Below are positions 51,038-61,648 of a stretch of 64,000 nucleotides of DNA, piece after piece. The translations under genes were made by a program, and so were the position numbers. Where the stretch lies: NCBI GenBank assembly GCA_033764875.1, contig JANRIO010000110.1, positions 17,511 to 81,510 on the forward strand, in the 5' to 3' direction. Below the pieces are notes generated by a model. It did no database searches, had not been told where the DNA came from, and worked only from the letters and a program-made list of their open reading frames with translations. The stretch is from AWTP1-13 sp033764875. GTDB lineage: Bacteria > Pseudomonadota > Alphaproteobacteria > Rhizobiales > Hyphomicrobiaceae. The number at the start of each line of letters is the position of its first letter. The first letter of the stretch is position 1.

Positions 51038-52348
51038 TCAGCCCCTGCCGCCGCCGGCTGCCGCGTTGGCGCGCAGCAACCCGAACATCTCGGCGCTGAG
51101 GGCGTCGTACCAGCCGTTGGCCTCCGCCACGTTGGCCCGGCGCACCTCGCCCGGCTCGCCCGGACTCGACATGAACGGCGCCACCGCCTCGAGCCGGCCC
51201 CCGCGCACCTCGTAGCCCGCGCCAATCTTGACGCAGTCCTCCGGCGCCAGCATCGACCAGCAGGTGTTGCGCGCCCGCGCGGGGTAGCGCGCCGCGCCGG
51301 CAAGCTCCGCCAGCAGCTCGGCCGCGACCAGCTTGGCCTGGCTGTTGGCCGCGTAGGCCGATTTCGGCATGTCGCCGGCGATCGCCGCATCGCCGATGAC
51401 GAACACGTGGGGCACCCGCTCGGAGGCGAACGTGGCCGGATCGACCGGGCACCAGGCGCCCTCCGTGCATCCGGCCCGCCGCGCGATCTCGCCGGCCTTC
51501 TGCTGCGGGATCACGTTGCCGACGTCGGGCTTCAGCAGAAGGCCCGCGCGCGTGCGGATCGCCCGCTCCCGCGCGTCGAGCCGCGCAATCGCGAAATCGT
51601 CGATGTCGGTCGTCAGCCGCACCTCGACGATGCCCTTGTAGTGGCGCTCGAACGCCTCCATGAACACGTCCTGCTTGGAGAAGCTGCGCTTGGGATCGAT
51701 CAGGACGAGCTTGGCGCGCGGCTTCCGCGCCTTGAGGAAATGCGCGATCATGCAGGCGCGCTCGTAGGGGCCCGGCGGACAGCGATAGGGATTGGCCGGC
51801 AACGCCATGACCACGAGCCCGCCTTCGCGCATGCCCTGCAGCTGCCGCCGCAGCAGGCGCTTGCCGATGGTGGCCGTGGTGTAGGCGTGCGGAAAGTTGC
51901 GCGAGGCGTCGCGGCTGTGGCCCGGCACGCTCTCGTAGTCGATGTCGATGCCGGGCGAGAGAACGAGCTTGTCGTAGCCGTAGGTGCGCCCGCCCTTGGT
52001 CCGTACGCTGCGCCGGCCGGCATCAACGTCGGTCGCCACGTCGTGCACGACCTTGACGCCCAGCCGGGCGAGCCCGACGTAGCTGTGGCTCAGGCTCTCC
52101 AGCGAGCGCAGGCCGGCCAGGTAAAGGTTCGAGAAGAAGCACGAGCTGTAGATCGGGTTGGCCTCGATCAGCGTCACGTCGAGCTGCGCCGCCTCGGCCT
52201 TGAGGACGTACGCGAGGCTGGCGCCGCCCGCACCCCCGCCGACGATCACGACCCGGGCCGCCGCCTGCGCCCGCGCGGGTCGCATGGCCGGCACCGCCAC
52301 CGCCGCTGCCGCGAACCGCGTGAAAGCCCGCCGTGTAATCGACCCCAT
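51038..52348 (-). CDS. fccB: Flavocytochrome c sulfide dehydrogenase flavoprotein subunit (FccB/SoxF)
   Basis: This is a 436-residue FAD protein of the sulfide dehydrogenase family. A Tat-type signal (TRRAFTRF) starts the protein, VVIVGGGAGGASLAY binds FAD, SSCFFSN near residue 80 holds the Cys used for covalent flavin attachment in FccB, and a second redox Cys is in GCTEGAWCPV. A C-terminal flavin-binding helical domain ends the chain (NTCWSMLAPEDCVKIGAGYEV). It oxidises sulfide to sulfur in the periplasm with a cytochrome acceptor. ATG 52348 places the Tat motif properly. It diverges from soxYZ and converges with the cytochrome gene. Confidence 0.9.
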   Translation of the reverse strand: MGSITRRAFTRFAAAAVAVPAMRPARAQAAARVVIVGGGAGGASLAYVLKAEAAQLDVTLIEANPIYSSCFFSNLYLAGLRSLESLSHSYVGLARLGVKVVHDVATDVDAGRRSVRTKGGRTYGYDKLVLSPGIDIDYESVPGHSRDASRNFPHAYTTATIGKRLLRRQLQGMREGGLVVMALPANPYRCPPGPYERACMIAHFLKARKPRAKLVLIDPKRSFSKQDVFMEAFERHYKGIVEVRLTTDIDDFAIARLDARERAIRTRAGLLLKPDVGNVIPQQKAGEIARRAGCTEGAWCPVDPATFASERVPHVFVIGDAAIAGDMPKSAYAANSQAKLVAAELLAELAGAARYPARARNTCWSMLAPEDCVKIGAGYEVRGGRLEAVAPFMSSPGEPGEVRRANVAEANGWYDALSAEMFGLLRANAAAGGGRG

Positions 52349-52563
52349 CTCGCGTCCCACAGTTGCTGCGAGGGGCGTCCCGGTCCCACGCGCGGCACGA
52401 CATCGCCGCAAATCTAGTGCTACAAGCGCGCGGCGGCAAAATGCTGGCCGTGCGGCCCGCAGGATCGGTCGCCACACCCGGAACTCGCCGGCTTGTGTCT
52501 GGACGTCAAAGCCTTGCGATCTATATAGAGACGAAAGTAGGGATCTTGGCCCAGGAACGCACC

Positions 52564-53031
52564 GTGGAGATCGATCGCAGGCAATTCGCCGTTGGCGCGC
52601 TTGGCGGCGTCGCAGCCCTCGCGGTGGCGCTTGCTGCCGGACCAGCCGCAGCGCAGGACGCGACCCAGCCGCCTCTGTGGCAGCAGGCGGTCGACAAGAT
52701 CCTGAAAGGCGCCAAGCCGGTCCAGGGCAAGCTCGTGCTCGACATGCCGGAGATCGCCGAGAACGGCAACACCGTGCCGTTCACGCTCTCCGCCGACAGC
52801 CCCATGACCGACACCGACTACGTCAAGGCGATGCACGTCGTCTCCACGGGCAATCCACAGCCCGGAGTTGCTACTTTCAAATTTACACCCGCCTCTGGCA
52901 AAGCCTTCGTCAGCAGCCGGATGCGGCTTGGCCGCACCCAGGACGTGATCCTCATCGCCGAGCTGAGCGACGGCCGCTTCCTGATGACGAGGCGCAACGT
53001 CAAGGTCACCATCGGCGGTTGTGGCGGCTAG
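52564..53031 (+). CDS. soxY: Sulfur-carrier protein SoxY
   Basis: This is a 155-residue SoxY with a Tat-type signal (DRRQFAVG then a hydrophobic stretch ending AAAQ) and the diagnostic C-terminal swinging arm GGCGG, whose Cys carries the sulfur substrate. GTG 52564 has AGGA seven bases upstream; TTG 52546 would add six residues. An AT-rich TATATA at 52522-52527 may be the -10 element, which supports a start after that point. The gene is divergent from the sulfide dehydrogenase flavoprotein and followed by soxZ after 15 bases. SoxAX, SoxB and SoxCD are not in the window. Confidence 0.92.
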   Translation: MEIDRRQFAVGALGGVAALAVALAAGPAAAQDATQPPLWQQAVDKILKGAKPVQGKLVLDMPEIAENGNTVPFTLSADSPMTDTDYVKAMHVVSTGNPQPGVATFKFTPASGKAFVSSRMRLGRTQDVILIAELSDGRFLMTRRNVKVTIGGCGG

Positions 53032-53046
53032 CGCGGGAAAGAGATC

Positions 53047-53370
53047 ATGCTGAAGCCACGCATCAAGCTGCCCGAGACCGCCAAGGCGGGAGATATCATC
53101 GAGATCAAGACCTTGATCTCGCACGTAATGGAGACGGGCCAGCGCCGCGACGCCGACGGCAAGGTCATCCCCCGCATGATCATCAACTCCTTCACCGCCA
53201 AGTTCGCGGGCAAGGAGGTGTTCTCGGCAGAGATCCAGCCCGGTCTGTCGGCCAACCCCTACATCGCCTTCTTCATGCGGGTGCCCGGGCCTGGCGAGTT
53301 CGAGTTCACCTGGGTGGACGACAGCGGCGACAAGGGCATCGAGCGGCTGAAGCTCAACGTTGTCGCGTGA
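53047..53370 (+). CDS. soxZ: Thiosulfate oxidation carrier complex protein SoxZ
   Basis: This is a 107-residue SoxZ with an immunoglobulin-like beta-sandwich. Typical features are KAGDIIEIKTLISHVMETG near the start and GPGEFEFTWVDDSG near the end. It has no signal peptide and is exported as a complex with SoxY. It follows soxY by 15 bases. The SoxYZ heterodimer presents sulfur intermediates bound to the SoxY Cys. Confidence 0.95.
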   Translation: MLKPRIKLPETAKAGDIIEIKTLISHVMETGQRRDADGKVIPRMIINSFTAKFAGKEVFSAEIQPGLSANPYIAFFMRVPGPGEFEFTWVDDSGDKGIERLKLNVVA

Positions 53371-53473
53371 CCATTTCGCGGCTTGCCCATGGATTGGGCG
53401 GCCGGTAACGCTCGCGTCTGTCTGAAGGGCCATGCATTCCGTGGCGGAATGCTCGACAGGGGAGGGGCCGGCG

Positions 53474-53716
53474 ATGTCCGACGATCCAATCTGCGCGCAG
53501 AAAAGTCCTTACCAGGTGCCGCTCGAGGAGGGGAAAGCCTACTTCTGGTGCACGTGCGGCCGCTCCGGCAAGCAGCCGTTCTGCGACGGCTCGCACAAGG
53601 GCACCGCCTTCCAGCCGCTGCGATTCGTCGCCGAGGGCAGCGGCACCTTCAACCTGTGCGGCTGCAAGGCGACCGACGACAAGCCGTTCTGCGACGGCAC
53701 GCACAACATCATCTGA
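53474..53716 (+). CDS. Dual CDGSH-type iron-sulfur protein
   Basis: This is an 80-residue protein with two CDGSH iron-sulfur motifs: CTCGRSGKQPFCDGSH and CGCKATDDKPFCDGTH, each giving three Cys and one His ligands for a [2Fe-2S] cluster. Two tandem motifs make it like the mitoNEET-related MiNT group found in bacteria and mitochondria. The start at ATG 53474 has GGGGAGGGG upstream; an ATG 42 bases earlier is less likely. It follows soxZ by about 100 bases on the same strand and may act in redox or sulfur signalling, but no function is established. Confidence 0.88.
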   Translation: MSDDPICAQKSPYQVPLEEGKAYFWCTCGRSGKQPFCDGSHKGTAFQPLRFVAEGSGTFNLCGCKATDDKPFCDGTHNII

Positions 53717-53791
53717 GGCGTGCGCGGCCTTCGCGCCTGCGATCAGCGCAGGTTCTGCGTGCTTCGGCCCTCCGGTGCGGGATCCGGTCTG

Positions 53792-53818
53792 GACGCTGGC
53801 ATCATATATGCTAGCGTC
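53792..53818. promoter_or_regulatory. Palindrome upstream of livH
   Basis: Arms GACGCTGGCAT and ATGCTAGCGTC (10 of 11 matching) flank a five-base centre CATAT. The element ends 32 bases before the livH ATG and covers an AT-rich core (ATATATG) unusual in this GC-rich DNA. It may be an operator or overlap the -10 region. Confidence 0.5.
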
Positions 53819-53850
53819 GCAGCCAACCGAGGCGCACCGGGGCAACGCAT

Positions 53851-54768
53851 ATGGAATACCTGCTCCAGCAGCTGATCAACGGCATCACGCTGGGATCGAT
53901 CTACGGGCTCGTCGCCATCGGCTATACGATGGTGTTCGGCATCATTGGCATGGTGAACTTCGCCCATGGCGACGTCTTCATGCTTTCGGCCTTCATCGCG
54001 CTCATCTTTCTTCTGGCGCTGACCCAGATCGCGGGCGTCACCTCGCTGGCCCTGGCACTTTTCATCGTGCTCATTCTGGGGATGCTGCTCACCTCGCTCT
54101 GGGCCTGGGTGATCGAGCGCACCGCCTACCGGCCCTTGCGCGGCTCCTTCCGCCTGGCCCCGCTGATCTCCGCCATCGGCATGTCGATCTTCCTCTCCAA
54201 CTTCGTGCAGGTCGCGCAGGGTCCGCGCAACAAGCCCGTGCCGTCGATGCTGTCCGACGTGATCGTGCTCAGCGAGGGCGCGGGCTATACCGTCGCCGTC
54301 TCCCACAAGCAGATCCTGATCGTGGTGGTGACGACCGTGCTGCTCGTCGCCTTCTGGTACCTGGTGCAGAAGACCTCGCTCGGCCGGGCCCAGCGCGCCT
54401 GCGAGCAGGACCGCAAGATGGCGGCGCTGCTCGGCGTCGACGTCGATCGCACCATCTCGCTCACCTTCGTGCTCGGCGCAGCGCTGGCGGCCGTCGCCGG
54501 GCTGCTGTTCATGGTCTACTACGGGGTGGTGAATTTCAACGATGGCTTCACCCCGGGCGTGAAGGCGTTCACCGCCGCCGTGCTCGGCGGCATCGGCTCG
54601 CTGCCCGGCGCCGTGCTCGGCGGCCTCCTTATCGGCCTCGTCGAGACCCTGTGGTCGGCCTATTTCTCGATCGACTACAAGGACGTCGCGACCTTCCTGA
54701 TCCTTGCCGTCGCGCTCGTCTTCATGCCGACGGGGCTGCTCGGCAAGCCCGAGGTGGAAAAGGTCTGA
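53851..54768 (+). CDS. livH: Branched-chain amino-acid-type ABC transporter permease LivH
   Basis: This is a 305-residue permease with about eight membrane helices and the LivH signature GSIYGLVAIGYTMVFGIIGMVNFAHGD near the N-terminus and AVLGGIGSLPGAVLGGLLIGLVE near the C-terminus. It forms the membrane channel with LivM. It is first in the operon livH-livM-livG-livF-small membrane gene-livK. The ligand may be leucine, isoleucine or valine, or another hydrophobic acid; the sequence does not tell. Confidence 0.93.
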   Translation: MEYLLQQLINGITLGSIYGLVAIGYTMVFGIIGMVNFAHGDVFMLSAFIALIFLLALTQIAGVTSLALALFIVLILGMLLTSLWAWVIERTAYRPLRGSFRLAPLISAIGMSIFLSNFVQVAQGPRNKPVPSMLSDVIVLSEGAGYTVAVSHKQILIVVVTTVLLVAFWYLVQKTSLGRAQRACEQDRKMAALLGVDVDRTISLTFVLGAALAAVAGLLFMVYYGVVNFNDGFTPGVKAFTAAVLGGIGSLPGAVLGGLLIGLVETLWSAYFSIDYKDVATFLILAVALVFMPTGLLGKPEVEKV

Positions 54769-54775
54769 AGACACC

Positions 54776-56145
<1,370 letters not shown>

Positions 56146-56146
<1 letters not shown>

Positions 56147-57053
56147 TGGCGGCGGCGCCCGGCGACACCGTGCTCGAGGTCGAGCACCTCTCCATGCGCT
56201 TCGGCGGGCTCGTGGCCGTCAACGACCTGTCCTTCAAGGCCAACCGCGGCGAGATCACGGCCCTGATCGGCCCCAACGGCGCCGGCAAGACCACGGTCTT
56301 CAACTGCATAACGGGCTTCTACAAGCCGACCACGGGCCGCATCGTGATGGCGCTGGGCGGCAGCGCGCGCAGCGACGACGTCGAGCGCCTCACCGCCTCC
56401 GGCCTGCGCTCGCGGCGCACGGCAACCGGCGAGATCTTCCTGCTCGAGCGCATGCCCGATTTCGAGATCACGGCGCGGGCGAAGGTGGCGCGGACGTTCC
56501 AGAACATCCGTCTGTTTCCCGGCATGACCGTGCTCGAGAACCTGATCGTCGCCCAGCACAACAGCCTGATGCGGGCCTCGGGCTATTCCGTGAAGGGCCT
56601 GTTCGGCGCCGCCGGCTATCGCCGGGCCGAGGCCGATGCGGTCGACCGCGCCAGGAGCTGGCTCGACCGGCTGGGCCTCACCGCACGCGCCGACGACGCC
56701 GCCGGCGCGCTCGCCTACGGCGACCAGCGGCGCCTCGAGATCGCGCGCGCCATGTGCACGCTCCCCGCGCTCCTGTGCCTCGACGAGCCGGCGGCCGGGC
56801 TCAATCCGCGCGAATCGGCCGAGCTCAAGGGATTCATCCGCTCGCTCGCCCGCGACCACGGCACCTCCGTGCTGCTGATCGAGCACGACATGTCCGTCGT
56901 CATGGAGATCTCCGACCGCGTCGTGGTGCTGGAGTACGGCATCAAGATCGCCGACGGCACGCCGGAGGCCGTGCGCAACGACCAGAGGGTGATCGCCGCC
57001 TACCTCGGCGTCGAGGACGATGCGGTGGCCGAGGCGGAGGCTGAGATCGCGCT

Positions 57054-57057
<4 letters not shown>
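56146..57057 (+). CDS. livG: ABC transporter ATP-binding protein LivG
   Basis: This is a 303-residue ATPase. Walker A is GPNGAGKTT, the Q-loop is RTFQNIRLF, Walker B is LLCLDEPAAGLN, and the switch His lies in IEHDM. The signature is LAYGDQRRLEIARA, the usual LivG variant. About 25 residues more than the common form lie after TGRI (residues 65-105), an insertion seen in LivG proteins of this order. It overlaps livM by one base and livF by four. Confidence 0.93.
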
Positions 57058-57773
<716 letters not shown>

Positions 57774-57779
57774 GGTCCC

Positions 57780-58127
57780 ATGTCCCTGGCCATCTCCCTC
57801 ATCAAGGCGCACGCCGCCTTCGTCCTGATCACGATGGTGATGGGGGGCGCGGCGGCCTATGCAACCGGCAAGGCCGTGGCACAGACCTGGCGCCCCTATT
57901 GGCAGGTCGTGCTCTACACCCTCGCGCTCGCCGCGGTGACCCGCTTCTTCCACTTCGCCCTGTTCGAGGAGACCCTGCTCGATGCCGGCGGCTACCTCGT
58001 CGAGGCCGCCGTGCTCCTCCTGGCCGCCACCGCCGGCTACCGCCTCATGCGCGCCAAGCAGATGACAGGTCAATACGATTGGCTGTTCACGCCGTCGGGT
58101 CCGTTCGGCTGGAGGCCGCGCCCGTGA
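57780..58127 (+). CDS. Small membrane protein of the liv operon (DUF6867-like)
   Basis: This is a 115-residue protein with three predicted membrane helices (about 10-30, 42-60 and 72-90) and a polar C-terminus ending FGWRPRP. I recall similar small proteins (DUF6867) next to liv genes in Hyphomicrobiales. It is six bases from livF and upstream of livK, so it belongs to the transporter operon. Its function is unknown; a regulatory or accessory role for the permease is possible. Confidence 0.78.
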   Translation: MSLAISLIKAHAAFVLITMVMGGAAAYATGKAVAQTWRPYWQVVLYTLALAAVTRFFHFALFEETLLDAGGYLVEAAVLLLAATAGYRLMRAKQMTGQYDWLFTPSGPFGWRPRP

Positions 58128-58172
58128 GGCCGCCGGCGCACGCCCCTCCTTGGTCGGACGTGACACGGCCGC

Positions 58173-58188
58173 GTTTTCCATGGAAAAC
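58173..58188. promoter_or_regulatory. Perfect palindrome upstream of livK
   Basis: GTTTTCCATGGAAAAC is a perfect 16-base palindrome with AT-rich flanks in GC-rich DNA, ending 80 bases before the livK ATG. It is a candidate operator for separate control of the binding-protein gene. Confidence 0.5.
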
Positions 58189-58268
58189 TCGGCGACCGGC
58201 CCGCGCGGCCCAATTCCAGTACCGCATGCCATCTATTGTCGAGACTGGGTAGACAGAGGAGCCCGTGA

Positions 58269-59387
58269 ATGACCAGGAAGCTGTTGGCAGCAGGCGCCCT
58301 TGCGGCGGCCGTGCTCGCCTCGCAAGGAGCCTACGCGCAGATCAAGCTCGGTGTTGCCGGTCCCATCACGGGTGGCAGCGCCGCCTTCGGTGCCCAGCTC
58401 AAGAACGGCGTTGAGCAGGCCGTCGAGGACATCAATGCCGCCGGCGGCATCCTCGGCCAGAAGATTACGCTGATCCAGGGTGATGACCGCGCCGATCCGA
58501 AGGAAGGCGTCTCGGTCGCCAACAAGTTCGTGGGCGACGGGGTCAAGCTCGTGGTGGGCCACTTCAATTCGGGCGTCACAATTCCGGCCTCCGAGGTTTA
58601 CCAGGAGAACGGCATCGCCATGATCACCCCGTCGGCGACCAATCCCAAGCTCACCGAGCGCGGCATGTGGAACGTGTTCCGCACCTGCGGGCGCGACGAC
58701 CAGCAGGGCGCCGTGGCCGCCGCCTACCTGTTGAAGAACTACAAGGACAAGAAGATCGCCATCGTTCACGACAAGACCACCTACGGCAAGGGGCTCGCGG
58801 ACGAGACGCAGAAGGCGCTCAATGCCGGCGGCATCAAGGAGGTGCTGTATGAGGGCGTGAACACGGGCGAGAAGGACTACTCGGCGCTCGTCTCCAAGAT
58901 CAAAGCCTCGGGCGCGGCGCTCGTCTACTGGGGCGGTCTGCACGACACCGGCGGCCTCATCGTGCGGCAGATGAAGGACCAGGGCCTCGGCATCCCGATC
59001 ATGGGCGGCGACGGCATTGCCGACGACGAGTACGCGACCATCTCGGGCCCCGGTGCCGAGGGCACGCTGATGACCTTCCCGCCCGATCCGCGCAACCGCG
59101 CCGAGGCCAAGGCCATCGTCGACAAGTTCCGCACCGGGCGCAAATTCGAGCCCCAGGCCTACACCCTCTACTCCTACGCCGCCGTCGAGATCTTCAAGCA
59201 GGCGGCCGAGCAGGCCAAGAGCCTCGACCCCAAGAAGGTTGCCGAGGTCATGCACTCGGGCAAGGTGTTCAAGACCGTGATCGGCGACATCTCCTACGAC
59301 AAGAAGGGCGACATCACACGTTCCGACTACGTCGTATACACCTGGAAGAAGGGCAAGGACGGCAAGGTCAGCTACTTCGAGAACTGA
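58269..59387 (+). CDS. livK: Branched-chain amino-acid-type ABC transporter substrate-binding protein
   Basis: This is a 372-residue periplasmic binding protein with a Sec signal peptide ending GAYAQ and the type I fold of LivJ/LivK (AGPITGGSAAFGAQLKNG near the mature N-terminus, IAMITPSATNPKLTERG, IAIVHDKTTYGKGLAD). It delivers the ligand to LivHM. It is the last gene of the operon, with its own palindrome upstream and a strong terminator downstream. The symbol is by family; the ligand is not proven. Confidence 0.92.
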   Translation: MTRKLLAAGALAAAVLASQGAYAQIKLGVAGPITGGSAAFGAQLKNGVEQAVEDINAAGGILGQKITLIQGDDRADPKEGVSVANKFVGDGVKLVVGHFNSGVTIPASEVYQENGIAMITPSATNPKLTERGMWNVFRTCGRDDQQGAVAAAYLLKNYKDKKIAIVHDKTTYGKGLADETQKALNAGGIKEVLYEGVNTGEKDYSALVSKIKASGAALVYWGGLHDTGGLIVRQMKDQGLGIPIMGGDGIADDEYATISGPGAEGTLMTFPPDPRNRAEAKAIVDKFRTGRKFEPQAYTLYSYAAVEIFKQAAEQAKSLDPKKVAEVMHSGKVFKTVIGDISYDKKGDITRSDYVVYTWKKGKDGKVSYFEN

Positions 59388-59413
59388 GCATTCAACGCGT
59401 TGAGGTTGCACGG

Positions 59414-59444
59414 AAAAGCCCCGCCACCCGGCGGGGCTTTTCTT
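59414..59444 (+). terminator. Rho-independent terminator after livK
   Basis: Perfect 12-base stem AAAAGCCCCGCC/GGCGGGGCTTTT with a four-base loop, followed by TCTTG. It starts 27 bases after the livK stop codon. Confidence 0.93.
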
Positions 59445-59620
59445 GTGTACCAAAAAGGTCCCACCCGATCCGGGCAACCGCCGGCCATGTGCTCGAAACG
59501 ATTGATTAACCCTTCTAGATCCATAAATTAGCTCTTGGAATACCCGGAAAATGCCATGTTCCCGGGTTATGCGTTATGGATTGTCCCGCCATGTAGGCGC
59601 GTCAGACGGGGGTCTAGGAC

Positions 59621-60904
59621 ATGCATTTCGGGCCGTGGCGCGGCGCCGTTCTCGGCGTTGTTGCCACCATCATCTTGGCGAGCGCGGCGATCCCTGAAGC
59701 GGTCGCGCAGCAGCGCCAGACCTATGCGCGTGCCGCACGCGCGGCGCCCGTGGCGCCCGGTCCGGTCGCGCCGACCCGCACCCGTTTCGTCATCGGCCTC
59801 GAGCACGAGATCGATTTCCAGGTCTACTCCCTCACCGATCCCAACCGCGTCTATGTCGAGCTGCCCGAGGCGAAGGTGCAGCTGCCGCCCAATCCCGAGG
59901 ACAAGCCCGTGGGCCTCGTCAAGAGCTTCCGCGGCGGCCTCTCGGCGCCCGGCAAGCAGCGCGTCGTGATCGACGTGACCGGGCCCGTCGTCGTCGACAA
60001 GGCCGAGATCGAGACGACCGCAGACGGCCAGCCCCGGCTCGTCATCGACATCGTCGAGGTCTCCGCCGCGGTCGCGGCCGGCATCAACGCCCAGCACGCC
60101 CGCCGGCTCGCCATGCAGCAGGGTGCCAGCGGCCTCGGCGCGCAGGACCTGCAGCCGCCCTTGCCGCGTCCCGCCATCTCGCCGCAGGCGCGCGCCCAGC
60201 ACATGTACAAGCCCGTCATCGTCATCGATCCGGGCCACGGCGGAGACGACACGGGTGCCCAGAAGCACGGCATCGTCGAGAAGGACGTGGTGCTCGCCTT
60301 CAGCCACAAGCTGCGCGAGAAGCTCGAGGCGAGCGGCCGCTACAAGGTGCTGATGACGCGCAGCGACGACACCTTCGTCGAGCTCAACGCGCGGCGCGAG
60401 TTCGGCGAGCAGAACAAGGCGCAGCTGTTCGTTGCCGTGCACGCCGACTACGCCAACTCCAACGCCCGCGGCGCCACCATCTACTCGCTGCGCCCCGAGG
60501 TTGCCGGCATGCTGCAGCGTTCCGCCAAGGGCGATCTCAACGAGGTCAACGTCGTCGACAAGGCGCTGCCGAAGACCGCGGAGGCCGACATCGGGGCGGT
60601 GAAGGAGATCCTCGCCGACCTCTACCGCCGCGAGATCGATCTCAACCAGGCCCGCACCAGCGTGTTCGTGAAGTCGGTGATCGGCCAGATGGGCGCCTCC
60701 ACGAGCCTCAAGGACAACCCCGATCGGCAGGCGGCGTTCGTGGTTCTCAAGTCGGCCAAGGTGCCCTCGATCCTGATCGAGCTCGGCTACGTCACCAACG
60801 CCGCCGACGCCCAGCTCCTCGGCTCCGAGGCCTGGCGCGAGAAGGTCTCGACCTCCATCTCCAAGGCGATCGAGAACTACTTCCAGAACCGCCCCGCGCT
60901 CTGA
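59621..60904 (+). CDS. amiC: N-acetylmuramoyl-L-alanine amidase (AmiC-like)
   Basis: This is a 427-residue cell-wall amidase. A signal peptide ending AVAQQ is followed by an AMIN domain (about 50-155), which targets the septum in relatives, and an Amidase_3 zinc domain (about 200-425). Zinc ligands and catalytic residues are in VIDPGHGGDDTG, HGIVEKD, VAVHADYAN and SILIELGYVTN. It cleaves the amide bond between muramic acid and the stem peptide during daughter-cell separation. The gene is transcribed alone after the liv terminator; in this order it often precedes a penicillin-binding protein gene, which is absent here. Confidence 0.93.
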   Translation: MHFGPWRGAVLGVVATIILASAAIPEAVAQQRQTYARAARAAPVAPGPVAPTRTRFVIGLEHEIDFQVYSLTDPNRVYVELPEAKVQLPPNPEDKPVGLVKSFRGGLSAPGKQRVVIDVTGPVVVDKAEIETTADGQPRLVIDIVEVSAAVAAGINAQHARRLAMQQGASGLGAQDLQPPLPRPAISPQARAQHMYKPVIVIDPGHGGDDTGAQKHGIVEKDVVLAFSHKLREKLEASGRYKVLMTRSDDTFVELNARREFGEQNKAQLFVAVHADYANSNARGATIYSLRPEVAGMLQRSAKGDLNEVNVVDKALPKTAEADIGAVKEILADLYRREIDLNQARTSVFVKSVIGQMGASTSLKDNPDRQAAFVVLKSAKVPSILIELGYVTNAADAQLLGSEAWREKVSTSISKAIENYFQNRPAL

Positions 60905-61068
60905 GCCGGCGTTCCCGGCGCATCGCGGGATCGATGCCCGGCGGTAGCGCCGCGGCGGCCATGAGCCCGCCCCGCCCCTCACGATTCCTCGGCCTGCCGA
61001 AGGCGCCCGCCTCGCGCCGCTCCTGGGCGTCCAGGCCGACCGAGCCCGCCGCGTCGACAGCGGGCATC

Positions 61069-61101
61069 AAAAAGGGCCGGCTCCCTGCTGGGAGCCGACC
61101 C
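61069..61101 (-). terminator. Minus-strand rho-independent terminator with no assigned gene
   Basis: On the minus strand GGGTCGGCTCCC-AGCA-GGGAGCCGGCCC (one G-T pair) is followed by TTTTT. It faces away from amiC, so it should end a minus-strand transcript coming from the region 61105-61800, which holds no recognised gene. Confidence 0.85.
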
Positions 61102-61148
61102 TCGAATGCGTGGCCGGCTAGGTCGCACCCGTCGCCGGCGAAGCCGGA

Positions 61149-61430
61149 TTAGAGCTTACTTGGTGGACGATGACGTTGGTTTTCCCGCCAGAGGAGCACC
61201 CACTTCCAGTCAGGTTGGAGCTTCAGACCGGTGCGGTCGTCACGAGACACTGCTTCACTCAAACCACACCGTTGATAGAGGCGCTTCATGTGCCACTCCA
61301 TCTCCAGAGAGATTGCCAAGCCGCAATCGCCGACCCGCCACGGCGCCGCCATATGGGACGACGCCGTCATGCCCGGTTCCTCGCAGAGCCGGGCCAAGCG
61401 CCAAAGCGCACGTTTCGGAAGATTGAGCAC
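61149..61430 (-). CDS. Possible small protein or part of an RNA gene, unrecognised
   Basis: A 93-codon open frame with a GTG start and a TAA stop lies 48 bases before the orphan minus-strand terminator. The product would be Trp/Arg-rich and basic, without signal peptide. Base composition (about 58% GC) is clearly lower than that of the neighbours, and codon third positions are not strongly GC, unlike every secure gene here. It may be a recently acquired small gene, or the frame may be accidental within a non-coding RNA. I do not recognise the sequence. Confidence 0.35.
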   Translation of the reverse strand: MLNLPKRALWRLARLCEEPGMTASSHMAAPWRVGDCGLAISLEMEWHMKRLYQRCGLSEAVSRDDRTGLKLQPDWKWVLLWRENQRHRPPSKL

Positions 61431-61633
61431 AGCGGTTCGGGACAGGGTCCGCAGGGGAGGTTGCGGAAACGAATCCGAAGGGTTGTAGCGGCGGCCCTGT
61501 CCAAGCCCGCCTGGCCTTCGGTAATTCTGGACATCTCGGATGAGACATGCCCTCGCTCAGATGCACCGGCCCGTGCTGGGCCGCGACGTCTGACGCCTGA
61601 CTGAATCCCGGTTAACAGTATTCGCCACAACCG

Positions 61634-61648
61634 TTAAGGATGAATTAA
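61634..61648. promoter_or_regulatory. CtrA-type binding site TTAA-N7-TTAA
   Basis: TTAAGGATGAATTAA matches the full alphaproteobacterial CtrA box (two TTAA separated by seven bases). It lies in the low-GC patch between the orphan minus-strand terminator and rpoH. A further GTTAAC is at about 61612. It could drive the unassigned minus-strand transcript. Confidence 0.6.

Noticed and set aside
59505..59530. CtrA-like half-site (ATTAACCC) upstream of amiC
   Set aside because: Only one TTAA is present at the needed spacing; the second position reads AGAT.
61170..61604. 144-codon plus-strand frame in the low-GC gap
   Set aside because: No ribosome binding site and no family resemblance; the terminator there points to minus-strand transcription.
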